A DNA stretch of 64,000 nucleotides from Aurifilum marmelostoma (taxonomy: Eukaryota; Ascomycota; Sordariomycetes; Diaporthales; Cryphonectriaceae), in contig JAMXSV010000004.1 of assembly GCA_027559495.1 (NCBI GenBank), forward strand, positions 671,001 to 735,000, given 5' to 3'. The position numbers were made by a program, and so were the translations under genes. The notes under the pieces were generated by a model. The model made no database searches and was not told where the DNA came from. It worked only from the letters and a program-made list of their open reading frames with translations. Below, piece after piece: positions 10,590 through 21,143 of this stretch. Positions within the stretch are counted from its first letter, which is position 1. Every line of letters starts with the position of its first letter.

Positions 10590-12909
10590 GAAGTACCTAC
10601 AAGAAGTCAACAAGTAGATCGCTCGGAACAGCCAAAATTAAGAAAAAGAATTCTATGTTCTCTTGTGAACAGCAAAGCGGACCGGTCTCATTAACAAAGA
10701 TATCTTGAAGTGCAAAGAACAGGATCTCTCCCCTGCTTGTATCCACAACGATTTTGGACTCTCCGACAGTAGCATCTGTTTTCTGCGCCGGACAACTTGG
10801 ATGTATTACAGGGTCCCTGCCATGCGCTTGCCCTCCTAATGGTTTGATTAATTGGCTCTAGATCCAGAATATCTTTGTTTCTCTGCAGGGGAATCGCGCA
10901 TAAGACACGCCCATCACAGTACACGCATGCTACCATCGGCCATGTATTAATACCTACGCACGCATATGAGACTGAGACTGAACACTATATTGACCGCAGG
11001 CCGTCAAGGCTGTTGGGCTAGAACCATGGAGAGGTATACTCAGAACTCATAAGGTAGTCACGTTTTCTTGTTGTTGAAACTACGAAGCAGCATCACGGGC
11101 ATCTCGCAAACGCACGGCGCATCCGCCACTGACCTAGCGTACGTCATCTGAGTAGAGGACTGATTATCAGACGCCCCTGAGGCCGTTGCAAAGTATGACA
11201 CATTTGGGAGAGTTCCCAGGGTAGATGAGCACATCTGAACCCTTCCTCACTTCTCAGAGTCTCTGAGGACGTGTGGCGGTGATGCTTCGAGTATTCCCTC
11301 GGATCTACAGTCAGGGGACATGCTAGACTTGTGGAGTGACCGGCGAACTTCTTGCAGCCATGATAAACCTGGTAAGAGGGTGAGGCACACACGCTGATGA
11401 TGGCTAGACTTTGAGTGTACTTGGGCAAGCAGGTTTGCAGGAGTGCGTCGAAGATGTGGGAGTCAATCATGTCGAGCTCTAAAGTCTCGACGGGAACTAC
11501 ACTTTCGCGTCTTTTGGACGTTAGGCCGATTTAAGATATCCGCTGGACTACCTGCTGAATATGATCAAACGTATGCGCGCATCCCATTTGGAACAGTCCC
11601 AAAGGCTCTGCTGTTGCGGAGAGGAGAGAATCCTTCAAGCAGTCCGAATCCTCCGGATGGGCATGCTCATTGTGTTGCTATGAAGAAGCAAGCCAATGGA
11701 CGGAAAGCTATGATGAGATGTTACATTTCCTGAACGATTTCGAGAACATCGGCTCCGAAAAGCAACTTTCCCACCTCAGTCACTTATCACAGGCCTTGAA
11801 GCCAACATAACTAGGAGAAACTCTACTCTAATCATCTTGGCTGGCACCTCATATAAGCCAGTTTCCTATTTGTCACCAGATCTTCAAGGGAGATTGATCA
11901 GCTCTACAGTTGAGCAGCCCGGAATCATTACTCCGAGCCATGTTGACAACCTCTTGTAGACCAGAAGCCATACACAGCACAGACAGTACCAGGAGGATGT
12001 TAGCAATGGGGAGGACGATAACTCAAAGCTGGCAGGGATCCTTCTGAAGCCGCCAACATAACTTACCTAGTGTGTGTCAATTATCGTACGAAGTACATCA
12101 AGTCCATGAAGACCCAGCTGAAGGTCTTGTGTACAGTGAGACGTGAACAAGGGCTTCTCAAAAGGATCACTATAAACCTCTGAAGTGCATGCTGTTGTTC
12201 AATCCGCTAATACCCTCTGTATGAGCGGATATGTTTCGTTTGCATGTCTGTTGTAGTACTGGTCATTAGTTGTCAAGTCATGGATGTCTAAAGACCCTTG
12301 CTCCCTGGGAACATCCCAATCCCCCACCCTGTCACCCTGTCCGCAGGGGGCCCACCCTTGTGTTGCCGCATTTCAGCCCCAGCTATCCCTTGCCAGCAAG
12401 CTGGGAGCTAGCACCTAAACTAACAGCATCAGATGAAGGCAGGCCCAATTCGTAAAGTGGCCTCTTTGAGCTTGAACCCTTCATCCCAATTGAACGCCTC
12501 AAATATTTCCACCCCCTTTCCCCATCCTCTATACTTCAAACCTTTTTTTTTTTCTCTTTGCAGGTTTCTGCTTCATCCTTGGCTTCACTGACAGCAGGAT
12601 CGACAAACTATACCAAGGTTCTTAGTCTTGGCTGTCCACTACAGTCAATACTTTGTTTGCCGCTGTGAAGCCCTTGTCCTCCTGTTTGTCGACCATCGCC
12701 TGATGACGACCACCTTCTAGATGACCCACTTCTCTTCTTGACACTCGTTCACAAACCTCTTTTTCGCTTTGCCAGCCTCTTCATCTCCGTCTCCTCCCTC
12801 CTCGTGTGTCACCCCGAACTCGAACGCGAAAGCGTACCCTCGAACTTTCCCCGACCTTGTCCCGTCCGAACGCGCCGCCGACCATCAAGAAGCTTCGCCG
12901 GTCGTCAGC
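10590..12909. other. 2.3-kb spacer between LYS9 and PMT1
   Basis: No gene can be supported. From 11565 to about 11960 two overlapping plus-strand frames are open without a usable ATG (one ends at 11810, the other near 11960), possibly remnants of a decayed gene or chance. The last few hundred bases upstream of 12910 are pyrimidine-rich, as expected for a promoter and transcription start of the mannosyltransferase gene. Confidence 0.4.
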
Positions 12910-15900
12910 ATGGCTCGCCCAGCTGACGCAAAGGCGCCCGCCTCTGTCGTTGCTCCCAACGGCAAGGCGAGGCAGCAGCAGCAGGAGGACTACGCCTCCG
13001 AGGGCGTCGAGGACAACGACGTCTTCCTCCTCCCCGTCTCCGACTACCAAGTCATGATCGGCGTGACCATCCTGGGAGCCATCGTTCGGCTCTTCCGCAT
13101 CTACCAGCCTGACAGTGTCGTTTTTGATGAGGTCCAGTACGTGTTTCTCAGAAATGCGCAGTCGCGCGCGCTCTCCCCTTTACTGCTCCCACTCTTCTCT
13201 CCCTTGGCTGGTGCGGTGCGAGCTGACACGTCCCGCCCTTCCTCCAGTTTCGGTGGCTTCGCCTCGAAATACATCAAGGGCAAGTTCTTTATGGACGTCC
13301 ACCCCCCTCTAGCCAAACTCCTCATCACCCTCTTCGGCTGGCTCGCGGGCTTCGATGGCAACTTCGACTTTAAGGAGATCGGTCTGGACTATGTGGAGCC
13401 CAAGGTTCCTTACGTCGCCATGAGGGCGTTTCCCGCCATCTGCGGCATCCTTCTCGTACCTACCATGTTCCTCACCCTCAAGGCTGCGGGTTGCCGCACC
13501 TTCACAGCTGCCATGGGAGCTGGCCTGATCATTTTTGGTAAGTCGTAAGCGTCCCGCCGGGTGCCTGGTTGACATGTACTAATCATACTTTCTTATGTCG
13601 TACAGAGAATGGCCTGTTGACCCAAGCTCGCCTGATCCTCCTCGACTCGCCTCTCGTTCTTGCTACGGCCTTTACCGCGATGTCGTTTGTCTCCTTCACG
13701 AATCAACACGAACTGGGACCTGCCAAGGCCTTCCAGGCGAGCTGGTGGTTCTGGCTCGTCATGACAGGTCTCGGCTTGGGTATCACCTTCAGTATCAAAT
13801 GGGTCGGTCTCTTCACCATCGCCTGGGTTGGATCCTTGACCCTGGTTCAGCTCTGGGTGCTGCTTGGCGACACCAAGACCGTCACAATGGTGAGTAGTCC
13901 TTCTTCCCCATGATATTCCCGTCGTTCTCAGGGCGGCGTGAGACCAGCTGCTGACTGCATTGCCAATCAGCGCGTGTTTGCTAAACACTTCATGGCGCGC
14001 GTCTTCTGCCTGATCGTGATCCCGGCTACCTTCTACCTGGCCATGTTTGCGATCCACTTTGCCTGCCTTGTCAACCCTGGAGAGGGTGACGGTTTCATGA
14101 GCTCCGAGTTCCAGTCTACCCTGAACTCCAAGGGCATGCAGGATGTACCTGTGGACGTGCTCATGGGCAGCAGAGTCTCTATCCGCCATGTCAACACGCA
14201 AGGTGGCTACCTTCACTCGCATCCCCTGATGTACCCGACCGGCAGCAAGCAGCAGCAGATTACCCTCTACCCACACAAGGACGAGAACAACCTGTGGCTC
14301 CTGGAGAACCAGACTCAGCCGTTGGATTTCAACAACGAGCCCATCAACGGCACTGACGCCTGGGACAACCTTCCCGAGCCTGCATACATTAAGGACGGCG
14401 ATGTCGTCCGCATCTACCACCTTGCTACCCACCGCCGCGTCCACTCGCACGACGTCCGACCTCCCGTCACTGAAGCTGACTGGCAGAACGAGGTCTCTGC
14501 CTATGGTTACGAGGGGTTCGAGGGTGACGCGAACGACTATTTCCGTGTCGAGATTGTCGAGAAGCAGTCCAAGGCCGGGCCGGCGCGCGAGCGGCTTCGC
14601 ACCATCGAGACCAAGTTCAAGCTGGTCCACATCATGACCGGCTGTGTCTTGTTCTCCCACAAGGTGAAGCTGCCAGAGTGGGCCTCTGAGCAGCAGGAGG
14701 TTACCTGCGCCCGCGGCGGCACGCTTCCCAACAGTCTGTGGTACATCGAGTCTAACGAGCACCCCATGTTGGGCCCAGACTCGGAGAAGGTCAACTATGA
14801 GAACCCTGGCTTCTTTGGCAAGTTCCTGGAGCTGCAGCAGGTCATGTGGAAGACCAACGCCGGCCTCGTCGAGTCCCATGCCTGGGATTCTCGCCCAGGG
14901 TCGTGGCCCATCCTGCGACGAGGCATCAACTTCTGGGGCAAGAACCACCGGCAGGTCTATCTCATCGGCAACCCGATCATCTGGTGGACTTCGACCCTTG
15001 CCGTCGCCGTCTATCTCCTGATCAAGGGCGTCGCCGTCCTCCGGTGGCAGAGGAGCTGCAACGACTACGCGAACACGACCTTCAAGCGGTTCGACTACGA
15101 GATCGGAACGTCGGTGCTGGGCTGGGCATTCCACTACTTCCCCTTTTACCTGATGCAGCGTCAGCTCTTCCTGCACCACTATTTCCCGGCGCTGGTCTTT
15201 GCCATCATCGCGCTATGCCAGTTCTTCGACTTCGTGACAGCTCGTGCGCCCATCTCGGTCATCCGCGAGAACCCCGTCATCAATAAGACCGCGACGGTCA
15301 GCTTCCTTGTCGTGTCGGCCGCAGTGTTCATGCTGTATTCGCCTCTCGCCTACGGCAACATGTGGACCAAGAGCGAGTGCCAGCGTGTCAAGCTGTTCGA
15401 CACCTGGGACTTTGACTGCAACACATTCTTCAACAACGTAAGTAGCTTTGCTCCAGAGCTGATACCCTCTAGAAAGCTGCCCCAGAGGCAGCGGTCATGA
15501 CGACACAAGGAAGGACAGACCAGGTATGGAGGGGCCGCCCGAGCGAGTGCTCGCAGGAGTCGCTGCCGCCACCCTTTACTTTGGCATTCTCTTGAAATCC
15601 TTACACTCCTGCGAACCTGGAAGTCCTATAGACGGCAAGGGGGCAAATCGACATGTGGGCTTCAGAGCCAGAGACACAAACAGACGCAAAAGTATCTTTC
15701 TTTTCTGCCCTTCCCCCCTCTCCCCTCCCCCCGGTGTCGTATGCCTTCTCATATACCCCCTTTTCTTCATTTTCCTTTCCCCTTTCTCGTGTGCGCTGGT
15801 CGTGGATGAGTGGCTAATATGATCTCGCAACAGTATGATCAGTACAGTGGCGTGCCCAAGGCGGCTGTGGCGTCCACCAGCGCAGCAGCAGTGATGTCGG

Positions 15901-16391
15901 ATGCTCCAGCGGAGGGTGAAGGTCTCCAGGCTGGCGACAAAGACGCACAGAAGCCCCTTCATGACCATGATGAGTTCTTCAAGAACGCAGGTATCAGCGG
16001 CGCCCCCATACCACCCGGACAACGCCTCGTCAAGCGTGAGGAGCGCATCGAGTACCGCGACCAGGACGGTAACATCCTCGACGAGGAACAGCTCAAGTCG
16101 CTCGAGGGCAAGGTAGAGTTCAAGACGCGCTATGAGACCCGCACCCGAATGCTCGACGCCGACGGAAACGAGATTGAGGTCCCAGGGGGCGAGGACGATC
16201 TTCAGAGGGCCGGGGTGGCGCCCCCTCACCCTGACGTCGAGGGCGTCGACTCCAAGACGATCAAGGAGCGGGGCGAGCGCGAGGAGCCTGTCCCGCCTGC
16301 TAAGGAGAGTGTCGAGGGAGATCACGAGGCGCGGGCCAAGCAGCCTAAGCCTGCCAGTGAAAAGAAGGAGGCAAGCCGGTCTGACTCATAG
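12910..16391 (+). CDS. pmt1: Dolichyl-phosphate-mannose:protein O-mannosyltransferase, PMT1 class
   Basis: Exons 12910..13136, 13248..13537, 13606..13889, 13971..15437 and 15834..16391 give 941 residues, normal for the family. The enzyme transfers mannose from Dol-P-Man to Ser/Thr of proteins entering the ER and usually acts as a Pmt1-Pmt2 heterodimer. Seen: the luminal FDEVHFGGF motif with its Asp-Glu pair (about residue 75), DVHPPLAKLL, many hydrophobic membrane segments, a luminal MIR region (about residues 330-520, with GGYLHSHPLMYPTGSKQQQ and TLYPHKDENNLWLLE) and the HYFPFYLMQRQLFLHHYFPAL segment near the end. The MIR wording fits Pmt1 (PmtB of Aspergillus) better than Pmt2 or Pmt4. The cytosolic tail is long, acidic and coded by the last exon. 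An in-frame ATG at 12769 would extend the N-terminus, but the 12910 start lies closer to the conserved part. Confidence 0.92.
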
Positions 16392-17277
16392 TCATCCACG
16401 GTCCCTTGGAGCTGAGGTTATTGTTCTTCACGTCTGTAGGGTGTTTGTTGGCTGTGGTGTTTCAGGTGATGGGTGTTGTACGATACCAAAACCCCTCTTG
16501 CCCTCGAATGCAATCCAGGGTGATAGTGACAAGGAAGGGAAAGGGAAAATCTCGGGGTATGAAACTGGATGGAAATGTGATCAGGCACCCCAATTTCATA
16601 CCAAAGTTATGATTGTTACATCAGTGTGGGCCCTTTTGCACTGAAATGAAGTGAGAAGTGCCAGAATACAGACCTCTTCTCATCTGTGTCTACCCTCCAA
16701 TATAGAAAGAAAATAATAAACCTTGGTCTCTGCTTTCTCGAACGACATGACTATGAAAGCACTCGCCCGCGGGAGAGCTATTAAAGGGAGGGCTGTTCAA
16801 GGCCGGATGAATGCTTTTCATGTTGATTGTATTGATGATGGGCCTGTGCCTCTTGGGCTGTGTTTTTTCTGATTTCTTTTCTTTTGGGTATCTATCTGCA
16901 TCTGTATAATGCCCAGCCCCATCCCTCACCAGCACCCAAGCAGCAATGCTGCTGCTGCCTTCTCAACAAAAGCCTTTTGAAGATCCCATACCTGACCTGA
17001 TCCTGATGCTCAAGATCCTGAGGCCCATGGAGCCTGACGCCTGGTGATCGAGAAGCATGGTGGTGGTGCTTGCATGACCTAAGTCGCTCAGATCTCCGGC
17101 CCGCATTCCTTTCTCGCCTTCCTTTCCCCCTCTTCTCGAAACTCAGCATCGTATATAGGACAGTCTGTGTGGCCACGCGGTCATGTCCCTCTGTCTCTCT
17201 TGGCGCGCTTTCCTCCCTCTCTCTCTCTCTTTTCGTGGGTTGGGTCGCGTTTATTTCCTGCCACCGACATTCCTCCC
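16392..17277. other. Convergent spacer between PMT1 and LSM7
   Basis: About 890 bases between two converging genes, presumably 3' UTRs. No supportable coding region or structured RNA was seen. Confidence 0.5.
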
Positions 17278-17894
17278 TCAGACCGCCTCTTCCTCCTCGG
17301 CCACGAAGGGATTTTTTATCTCCTCGCATCCAACCATAGGGTGGATTAGGGCAATGACTGTGCCGCGGAAGACGGCGAGTCCCAGAGGGCGGGTGGTCAC
17401 GTTACCGTCATCGTCGCGCATGGTCTCGTGGACGTCATCGAGGACGAGGTTCATGAGCTGGTCAAAGCCCTTGAGAATGCCGGCGGCTGTATTGCGAGGG
17501 ACAGTGATCAGCTTAAGATCGCGGAAGGGAGGAGAGGGAGGACACGAAGAAGAAAGAAGGAAGAGAAAAAAAGGGAGGCGTAAAAGAGAACAACAAACTC
17601 ACCTTCCCGTCCACCAGTGAATTTGACCCGGATCTCCTTGTCCAGGTACTTGTTCAGGTCCAGGATGTTCTCCTTCTTGAAAGATGCGGTCCGGTCATTC
17701 TTGGAGTTGTTGCTGCCCTCGCCCTGACCCTGCTGCCCGTGGTGCTGTCCGCCTCCTCCTCGGCCCCCGCGGTGATGCTGTTGGTGGTGGTGGCCGCCGC
17801 CGCCACCGCGACCTCGGAAGTTGCCTGAGCCCCTGCCGCCACGGTATCCGCGGTTGCTAGGGGTATTGGTGCCACTTTCGGTGTTGTCGGCCAT
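17278..17894 (-). CDS. lsm7: U6 snRNA-associated Sm-like protein LSM7
   Basis: Two exons on the minus strand, 17894..17603 and 17486..17278, joined by a 116-bp intron (GTGAGT...CAG); 166 residues. The Sm fold occupies the C-terminal 95 residues: the Sm1 part runs from ENILDLNKYLDKEIRVKF through GILKGFDQLMNLVLDD, the Sm2 part is GLAVFRGTVIALIHP. The ILDLNKYLDK and LMNLVLDD wording matches LSM7. It is a subunit of the nuclear LSM2-8 ring on U6 snRNA and the cytoplasmic LSM1-7 ring in decapping and mRNA decay. The first ~70 residues are a Gly/Arg/His-rich low-complexity extension with RGG/RGR units that yeast Lsm7 lacks, likely disordered and RNA-binding. The protein ends in an acidic tail. Confidence 0.92.
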
Positions 17895-18995
17895 GGCTAT
17901 CGCTTCTTGTTTTCGACGTTTGTTACTTTCCTCTGTCTTTGTGTATGCGGGCGCGTGGAGAGGGAAGGCGTTGAGAATTGGTCGGTTGTCTGGACGCCTT
18001 GTTTTGATTTGACTGTGTCTGAGCCAGATGTGTATGTCTAAAGGTAATTGGTGGTCGAGCGCTGGTTGGGGCGGACAAAGAGGGGGAGGGACGGGATAGG
18101 TGAGAAATGGTTGCACGTTGAGGTTTTGATTGAATCAAGCTTGATGAGCTTCTTCCCGCGTTCTCGATCCTGGCCTGGGTCGCGCGGGCGGGCGAGGTGG
18201 GGCGGCAGCAATAGCAGCAAGTACTATTTGTGTACTATGGTAGTAGTAGAGGGAGCCCCTAGACGGAGTACAGGCACTAAGGACTGCTATGTATGACTCC
18301 TGGTGGGGTACTGTACAGTGCTGAAGCGGGCACTGGAGGGGCAGCGGTATCTCCACAGCAGCCCCCCCCCACCAAAGTTACTGTCAAGCACTGATCACAA
18401 CAAAAACTAAACCCGTATATCGATATGAACCACTACAGTTGCCTCCTCCACCTCCCTCCTCCCATCTTCTCGCTACACCATGCCATCTAGGACAGCCCTG
18501 GGAATGCTCTGCCTCATCGTTGGCAACATCCACGATGAAGAATAATACACTACACTGCAGCCTACACTACAACACCATGCAGTGCCCCAGAGCAACCTCG
18601 CACTATTCAAACCTGGGCCACAGGTAATTTTATCTTCCTCACTGAATTGAGGAGGGTTGAAGAGGCTGGACAAGCTGAACAGAAGGCCACCGACAGTAGA
18701 TTGAAGCTCCTATGCGGATGAAATACTAAAGTACAGGCCAATAACCTTTTATACCTCAAGAAGTGAAGAAAGGCAAAGAAGACAAGAAATAACAAGACTC
18801 AAAAGATGCTAATCGAGATAACCCTTGAGGAAAGCGTACAGATTGTCCTCAAATATACGAGTCGCCGGCAATAGTTACCCTGGAGAGACAGGATGGAATC
18901 CTTCATCAGCCCCATGACCTGACAAGTCTTCCTCCTTTACAGCAGCCAGCAGCAGCAGCAGGAATCAGAAAAAGGAGACAAAAGGAGAAAGAGAC
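17895..18995. other. Spacer between LSM7 and the Cys-rich orphan gene
   Basis: About 1.1 kb holding the LSM7 promoter and the 3' UTR of the downstream minus-strand gene. Only short motif-free open frames occur. Confidence 0.45.
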
Positions 18996-21143
18996 TTAGA
19001 ACGTGCTCGTCATGGGGCTCGACCAGTCATCGTGATGGACCCGACACTGATCCATCGAGAACCACCACTCCAGGTCACCTTTGAACTTGACTTCTAACCA
19101 CGTCACATCGAGGTCGGCACTCTTGTCGGGCTCCGAGAAGACGACTGTCCGCAGAGACATGGCCCTGCCGACGCTCGCGAAGCCCAGCCACATCTTGGTT
19201 TCGCTGCCGTCGTCGAGGGTGGAGACAGCCTTGGGCTTGCTCTGGAGGTAGTCGAGGCGCACCTCGCCCACGCACCCCTCGGTCCCGTCCGAGTTCTTGA
19301 ACAGCATGCCGCTGATCCGCGGGTCTGCGGGCGAACGCTGGCACAGCCTGACCTCGACGACGTCGTCCAGGCAGGCGCGCGAGTAGAAATAGTGCTGCAG
19401 CGACGTGGCGTCCGGGTACTGCGACGTGGGTGCCGGCAGGGTGGGCGGCTCACTGCTGTCGTCGTCCGGCTCCTGCGAGTCAAAGGCCAGCTTGTTGATG
19501 CCGTGCACGTCCTTGTCATAATAGATGGCGGAAGGGCGCTGCTGGTCAGGTCGGTCGATTTCCTTCCATGTCACCTGGTCGAAATGCGGCTCCCTGAGTT
19601 GCGTGCCGAACAGGAGGGTGCGGTCCTGGTCCGTCTGGAACACGAGGGCGGTGTGGCGGTCAAACTGACCAAAGCGCTTCCAGATGCTGGTGATGACCTC
19701 GCCGCGCTGGAGGGGCACATAGATCCACACGCCGCGCTCCCGCAGGTCCATGATGTCCTCGTAGTAGGACAGGTCCTCGCCGGCCGTGTGCGCTTTGATG
19801 GCCAGGATGCGGCGGTTCCAGCAGAGGGAATAGGCAATAACCTGGGGCGCGTTGATCGGGACGGACACCATACGGATCGGACCAGGGGCAGGGCGGGGCA
19901 TATTGAAACCCGTCAGTAGGGTGTCGAACCGGGGCACGTTGCTCGGAGAGCGAGGCGTGGGCCACAGGTGGTCAAGTTCATCTTCTCGCACAAACTCCGC
20001 CTCTCTACACATGACAGCCCGTGTCTTAATGCCGTCAGATACCCCATCCATCATGTCAGCCAGAGAAACACGAGAGGTATGAAAAGTCTGCACACAGAAG
20101 ACCATAGAGGAAAAGAACAACACGCAAAGGGAGGAGGGGGGGGGAGAGACTTACACTGGTCTGTCTATTCGTGCGGGCCACAGTCGGGGGAATCTGCTGA
20201 GACCTCCACCAGAAGCCAGGCTGTGTTACGGCCGTGGGTGGTCGGTTGGACCGGCCAAAGACAACATGCACCACACCGCTGTGGTTCAGGCAGGTATACA
20301 CGGTATCGATCAGCTGACCCAGCACCGGAGTATAGACCAGCCGGTCCCCGATGCTCAACTGGCGGTTGGTCAGCGACGAGATATAGTTGATGCCCTCGAA
20401 GTTGAGAATGCCGGCCCAGACCACCCCGGCGGGGGCGAAGGCCATGAAGCTGTTGAAGTCGATCAGGTTCTCCAGGGTGCCGAGCCTGGCCACGGCGAAC
20501 TCGGGCACCAGATACTGGGCCACCTGGCGCTGCATCTGGTGCGAGAGGGAACCCAGCTCCGGCACGTGACGGTTCAGGCTGGCTGGGTCCATCCTGGCCC
20601 AGCTGGCCATCAGGCTGTTCAGCAGCCAGCGGTAGCGCTCCGTCTCCTCCCGGACAGACGGCTCCCAGGTGAAGCCCGCCACCCTCAGGAAGCGGAAAGC
20701 CCGGTCTTTGATCACGCGGAGGCAGCTGGCATGGCAGCACACGGCCACGCCGTCCGGATGCGGACAGTCAGCCCGGCACATCGAGTACATGAGTCCGTCA
20801 GGCAGTGAGATGAACTCGTGGCTGGTGCTGCACTTGAAACGACGGGAGAATTTCCCATCGTTCCGGGCTGCTCTGGCCACGTCAGCGGTCTGTATTTGTG
20901 TGCGTGCGTGTGTGAATTGAACAGGGGGGGAGGGGGCGGGAGCTATTGAACGATGATCATGAGGAGGAGAAGAAGAAGGGAGGAGGGAAAGGAGGTTAGT
21001 GGTTGTGGTTGGGTTTGCCAATGGAACATGCCTGCGACGATAACCTCGCCCTCATGGATCTCGAACCGGCAGAGGCTGCATCGGCGGGGGATGCAGCGGT
21101 TTTGCCACTGGCGAGGACGGAACGTGCTGACCACGGGAGCCAT
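18996..21143 (-). CDS. Conserved-looking fungal protein with Cys/His-rich N-terminus, function unknown
   Basis: Exons, minus strand: 21143..21032, 20867..20155 and 20087..18996; 638 residues. The second intron is GTAAGT...CAG. The first is best read as a GC-AG intron (CAG|GCATGT...GAGCAG), because only this joins the two coding-like stretches smoothly. Residues 17-86 hold an ordered set of potential zinc ligands: C17, C22-x2-C25, C50, H54, C68-x3-C72, H74, C81, C82, H83 and C86, suggesting a RING- or LIM-like binuclear site, though no named domain was recognised. The remaining ~550 residues are a mixed globular sequence rich in W, R and D with no membrane segment. An upstream ATG at 21209 would add 22 residues. 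I do not recognise the protein; a fungus-restricted family is likely from its style only. Confidence 0.75.

Noticed and set aside
12769..12909. N-terminal extension of PMT1 from an upstream ATG
   Set aside because: The added 47 residues are low complexity and lie in the pyrimidine-rich leader; the ATG at 12910 gives the usual family length.
13593..15179. 528-codon minus-strand open frame
   Set aside because: Antisense shadow of PMT1 exons 3-4.
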